Assembly: GCA_026416755.1 (NCBI GenBank)
Contig: JAOAEP010000057.1
Span: forward strand, 1 to 7,981
DNA length: 7,981 nt
Source of the DNA: a bacterium
GTDB taxonomy: Bacteria; Ratteibacteria; UBA8468; B48-G9; JAFGKM01
Reading direction: 5' to 3'
A program made the position numbers and the translations under genes. The notes below the pieces were generated by a model, which saw only the letters and a program-made list of their open reading frames with translations, did not search any database and was not told where the DNA came from. Positions 5,126-7,981 of the stretch are shown piece by piece. Each line of letters begins with the position of its first letter. Position 1 is the first letter of the stretch.

Positions 5126-6991
5126 TTATGCCCAAAAAAGTACATTTCCTGTTTGTCCTGTTATAAAATCAACTATTAAAAATAAACCACTTATAACAAA
5201 TTGTCCAACAATAAGCCCAATGAAAAATCCTTTAAATTTATTATAAATTTTTGCTCCTCCATATCTTAAAATTAAACTTTTTATCAACCAAGATATAAAG
5301 ATTGAGAACCACAGAGCATTTGTCATCATTATTGTAGAAAAAGTAAAACCAAGTGGATGAAATGGAAAATTTAAAAATCTTGTTCTCATAACAAAAAGGA
5401 AAATAGTGAATACTGCTCCTATTCCTGTAAACTTTAAATATAGCCAATCAGGTCCTTTAGGATTTTTTATCTTTTCCACTATATATCTTATTGGATATTG
5501 AGGTCCACTTACAAAAAACCATTGATTAGCATTTATTCCACCATATTTATAACATAGAAATATAGTCATCCAAATTGATGATAAAAGTGTAATTAAAATT
5601 GAAATTATAATAGCCCAGAAAATAATTTTTCTTTTTTCTTTTATCTCTTCTACTATTTTTAATCCATTTGCTACAGAAGCCATTACAAATGTTCTTACGT
5701 CACTTGAATAAACAAAAGTAAGACCAAGGCCAGCAAGATTTTCAGGTCCAAGGCGTGAGGAACCTAAAAAAGAATTTGTTATAACTGGTGCTATAACAGG
5801 TGCTCTTGTTGCAGAAAGTCCTCCTTCACATATCACTCTTGTTATGCCTATATAAATTAAAAAAGCAAAGAATATAAACAAAATCGCAGGTAAAAATGAA
5901 ATACCTGAATATAAAAGCCAGAAATAGATGAACAAAAATGAAATAATAAGACCATATAAAGCGATTTTTGGTGATAAAATTTCATTTTCTTCTTTGCTCT
6001 TTATTATTTTTGTTAAATTTTTTCTTGAACTCCATAAACCATATAAAACTATAACAATTAAAGAACCAAGCGATTGCCACCCAAGTAAAGGTCTATCAGC
6101 ATTATAGGGTAAAAACTCTTGTATTCCAAAGCCAGTAATATTAAATAAGCCCTGTTCAATAGTTGTTAAAAGGCAAAAAAACCAAAGTGAAAAAGCAAGA
6201 GAAGAACTAACAAAATAGGTAAAACCAATCATTGGAAAACTCAATCTAATCTGTAAATCAAGTGTTTTTCTGAAAATCCCTATCCATTTAACCATTTTAA
6301 TCTGTGGAACATTAGGGAAATAAAAGTGAAGTCCATTGAAAACCCCAAAAATAAAAGGGATAAAAAACCCAAACCAAAAAAGACCATTATTAAATATATT
6401 TGTAGCATTAAAATTTATAAGTTCCAACGGTGCTTTTGTCATAGGATAATTTAATTTTTCATTTTCTGACCATTGTTTATGTAAAATGACCATTATAAAT
6501 ATCATTGCAAGATAAATAGCTAAAATTAGAGGTATCCATAGAGATAATGGTTTTAACCACTCAATCCAGGGAATTTTTTCACTTTCTGGTAGTCCTTCAA
6601 AAAAATATCTTATCGCATTTTCATTAGTAATTATTAAGTTTTTCTTTATATAGGGAATAATAAATCTATCCCATTCATTCTGAGGAGTTGAGTAATATTT
6701 TATTCCAGCTATTAAAGGAATAAGATATAATGTAAGTCCCATTGTAGGAATTGAACAGCAAACAATCATCATAATGTAAATTATCATAAGTTCTGATGGA
6801 GTAAGTCCTCTTCTTTTTTTAAAAATCCTTTTAAAAAGAAAATTAAAAAATGTAAGAAAGAATATAAAAAATATTGCAAAACCAGTAGTAAAGTCAATTG
6901 TCATGTATGAACCTTGGATTTTAACCATATTGTAAACATCACAAACAGAAATTAGAAAACTTAAAATAGCACCTATAATTAATCCCTTCAC
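5126..6991 (-). CDS. DUF6785/DUF6784 polytopic membrane protein, OPT-transporter-like
   Basis: The 621-residue protein is strongly hydrophobic, with about 12-14 predicted membrane spans; clear ones are near 4-22, 35-53, 68-97, 149-170, 203-225, 253-275, 307-320, 343-362, 366-383, 457-480, 519-535, 551-575 and 588-610. Motifs I associate with the DUF6785/DUF6784 family, distantly related to oligopeptide transporters, include QWSENEKLNYPMTKAPLEL (173-191), RVICEGG (385-391) followed by a Gly/Pro-rich stretch (392-416), FHPLGFTFS (544-552), the W569-K571-R576-YGG (577-579) pattern and GFFIGLIVGQF (588-598). It probably sits in the cytoplasmic membrane as a transporter; family function and substrate are not established, so transport is inference. 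The start is GTG at 6991, whose GTGA overlaps the stop of the upstream acyltransferase-like gene; AAGGAAAG at 6997-7004 is a suitable ribosome site. The tight coupling to two enzyme genes suggests a shared substrate. Confidence 0.8.
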   Translation of the reverse strand: MKGLIIGAILSFLISVCDVYNMVKIQGSYMTIDFTTGFAIFFIFFLTFFNFLFKRIFKKRRGLTPSELMIIYIMMIVCCSIPTMGLTLYLIPLIAGIKYYSTPQNEWDRFIIPYIKKNLIITNENAIRYFFEGLPESEKIPWIEWLKPLSLWIPLILAIYLAMIFIMVILHKQWSENEKLNYPMTKAPLELINFNATNIFNNGLFWFGFFIPFIFGVFNGLHFYFPNVPQIKMVKWIGIFRKTLDLQIRLSFPMIGFTYFVSSSLAFSLWFFCLLTTIEQGLFNITGFGIQEFLPYNADRPLLGWQSLGSLIVIVLYGLWSSRKNLTKIIKSKEENEILSPKIALYGLIISFLFIYFWLLYSGISFLPAILFIFFAFLIYIGITRVICEGGLSATRAPVIAPVITNSFLGSSRLGPENLAGLGLTFVYSSDVRTFVMASVANGLKIVEEIKEKRKIIFWAIIISILITLLSSIWMTIFLCYKYGGINANQWFFVSGPQYPIRYIVEKIKNPKGPDWLYLKFTGIGAVFTIFLFVMRTRFLNFPFHPLGFTFSTIMMTNALWFSIFISWLIKSLILRYGGAKIYNKFKGFFIGLIVGQFVISGLFLIVDFITGQTGNVLFWA

Positions 6992-7981
6992 ATTTTCTTT
7001 CCTTTTTGAATTTCGTAAAAAGATATAGGATTATAATCTGCTATATAGGCATCTGTATCTTCTTTAACTTTTTGTTTTTCTTCATCCCAATCGCTTTCAA
7101 CTGTGAAAAAAGTTATTTTAGGTTTAATATTACATCTTTTACATCCAGCAAATCCCCTTATCTTTCCTTTCAAAAACAATTCTATCACTTCTCTACATTT
7201 TTTCATTTCAATTATTAAAACATCTGCATTACCAATTTTCCCCTCTTTCAAGAGTTTATTTTTTCTCATATAATCTAAATATACACCACCATCTGTAATT
7301 TTACATCCTTTTTCTCTAAAGCTCCATGTCCTTACCTTTACAATTTCACCAGAAGGAAGTTTAACTGGAAAAGATTCTGTTCTTTTACCAAGACAAGGAA
7401 CATCATTTGTCATTTCAACGACATGATGAAATGTATTTGCAGTAAAAGTATCAATCAAAACAATTTTCCCGCCTTCTTTTTCAAGAAAATATAAAGGACT
7501 AAATTTCCCCATAGTTAATCCTTTATGGTGATATTTAACATATTCTTTTGCATTTTTACCCCAAACTGCAAAAGAATGTGTTGGGTCTAAAGACCTATAA
7601 ACACCCTTCATTTTCCAAAATGTATCAGGGATAGAACCATTTATTGTTGGTGTTTCTACTGGAGAGAAATATGTAGATATTTTATCTTTAAAAATTAATC
7701 CATGATTAAAACTTGGCATTATTAAAACTCCTTCTTCCTTTATAACTTCCATAATACTTTCACAAACTGTTTTTGCTCCACCTATCACATACCCAATTGA
7801 GGAAAGTGATGAATGAACTATAATTTTGTCTCCTTTTTTTATTCCAAGTTTTTGAAGGTCTCTTTTTATATCTTCCTTTGTCAAAATAGTTTTAAATTTT
7901 TGTTCTAAATAGTTGTATTTAGAAAGATATTCAACATATTTTCTTAATTCTTTTTTTTCATTTTCGTTTAAAGGTGGTAAA
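6988..7981 (-). CDS. AAC(3)/YokD-family (Antibiotic_NAT) acyltransferase-like protein, 5' end beyond the window
   Basis: The fold is that of the aminoglycoside N3-acetyltransferase family, whose members transfer acyl groups from CoA to amines; many are not resistance enzymes. Counting from the TTG at 7884, the core shows KKGDKIIVHSSLSSIGYVIG (16-35), GVLIMPSFNH (52-61), GSIPDTFWK (83-91), RSLDPTHSFAVWGKNA (97-112), SPLYFLEKEGGKIVLID (129-145) and TANTFHHVVE (148-157), with H154 and E157 in the place of the family's catalytic His-Glu. An unusual C-terminal segment carries C248 and C251 (CKRC). The frame is open for 32 more codons upstream of the TTG to the window edge, with helix-like residues (NENEKKELRKYVEYL), and the TTG has no Shine-Dalgarno site. 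I therefore take the start as lying outside the window. It overlaps the membrane-protein gene by 4 bp and heads the visible cluster. Its acceptor is unknown; a sugar amine or peptide amine would fit the context, but that is inference. Confidence 0.8.
   Translation of the reverse strand, partial: LPPLNENEKKELRKYVEYLSKYNYLEQKFKTILTKEDIKRDLQKLGIKKGDKIIVHSSLSSIGYVIGGAKTVCESIMEVIKEEGVLIMPSFNHGLIFKDKISTYFSPVETPTINGSIPDTFWKMKGVYRSLDPTHSFAVWGKNAKEYVKYHHKGLTMGKFSPLYFLEKEGGKIVLIDTFTANTFHHVVEMTNDVPCLGKRTESFPVKLPSGEIVKVRTWSFREKGCKITDGGVYLDYMRKNKLLKEGKIGNADVLIIEMKKCREVIELFLKGKIRGFAGCKRCNIKPKITFFTVESDWDEEKQKVKEDTDAYIADYNPISFYEIQKGKKM

Noticed and set aside
5112..5135. TTG start at 5135 for the DUF4832 gene, adding eight residues
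   Set aside because: The TTG lies within the last codons of the upstream gene, and the added residues would be encoded by the AGGAGG ribosome site itself. The ATG at 5111 is the better start.
5241..5447. Minus-strand open frame of 68 codons
   Set aside because: It is an alternative frame inside the membrane-protein gene, whose family motifs (FHPLGFTFS, RYGG) are read in the other frame across the same bases.
7006..7218. Plus-strand open frame of 70 codons
   Set aside because: It is antisense to the C-terminal part of the acyltransferase-like gene and shows only shadow composition rich in Phe and Ile.
6988..7884. Antibiotic resistance gene call for the AAC(3)-family protein
   Set aside because: Family membership does not imply aminoglycoside resistance. 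The gene is embedded in a transporter/glycosidase-like cluster, has an unusual C-terminus and probable N-terminal extension, and no mobile-element signs are near it.
1..7981. CRISPR arrays, insertion sequences, integrase or attachment sites next to the tRNA
   Set aside because: No regularly spaced direct repeats, transposase or integrase motifs, or second copy of the tRNA 3' end could be seen. The tRNA is a common integration target, but nothing here suggests an integrated element.

Overview
The window is a very AT-rich bacterial segment in which every gene I can support lies on the minus strand. The minus (coding) strand is rich in A and G, so lysine, glutamate and isoleucine codons dominate. 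Shine-Dalgarno-like AGGAGG sites and TATAAT -10 boxes indicate a bacterium. The right-hand gene families (an OPT-like DUF6785 membrane protein and a DUF4832 glycosidase-like protein) are, from memory, commonest in uncultivated or candidate-phylum lineages and in the Planctomycetes-Verrucomicrobia-Lentisphaerae and Armatimonadetes groups. With the low GC content I infer an uncultivated low-GC bacterium, possibly Omnitrophota- or Ratteibacteria-like; this placement is weak.

Reading in the direction of transcription (right to left), the first block (7981 down to 3684) is a tight three-gene cluster: an AAC(3)/YokD-family acyltransferase-like protein whose reading frame stays open to the window edge, a DUF6785/DUF6784 polytopic membrane protein that overlaps it by 4 bp, and, 14 bp further on, a DUF4832 TIM-barrel glycosidase-like protein without a signal peptide. 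Together they look like an uncharacterised import-and-modify module: a transporter with two cytoplasmic enzymes. The substrate is unknown. This is the part of the window most likely to hold undescribed biology.

The middle (3683 to 3465) contains a single tRNA-Thr(CGU) gene with its own sigma70-like promoter. It has an unusual G6-G67 mismatch, and its acceptor stem is continued by 6 perfectly complementary flanking bases on each side. A pair of overlapping TATAAT boxes lies between the tRNA and the next gene. I see no convincing intrinsic terminator in this interval.

The last block (3464 down to 1) is a shikimate/aromatic amino-acid operon: aroC (chorismate synthase), aroK (shikimate kinase), aroB (3-dehydroquinate synthase) and the first 242 residues of pheA (chorismate mutase-prephenate dehydratase), which runs off the left edge. 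AroB makes the first ring, AroK phosphorylates shikimate, AroC makes chorismate, and PheA commits chorismate to phenylpyruvate and phenylalanine. The aroK/aroB and aroB/pheA junctions are both 14-bp overlaps with nearly the same sequence, suggesting translational coupling.
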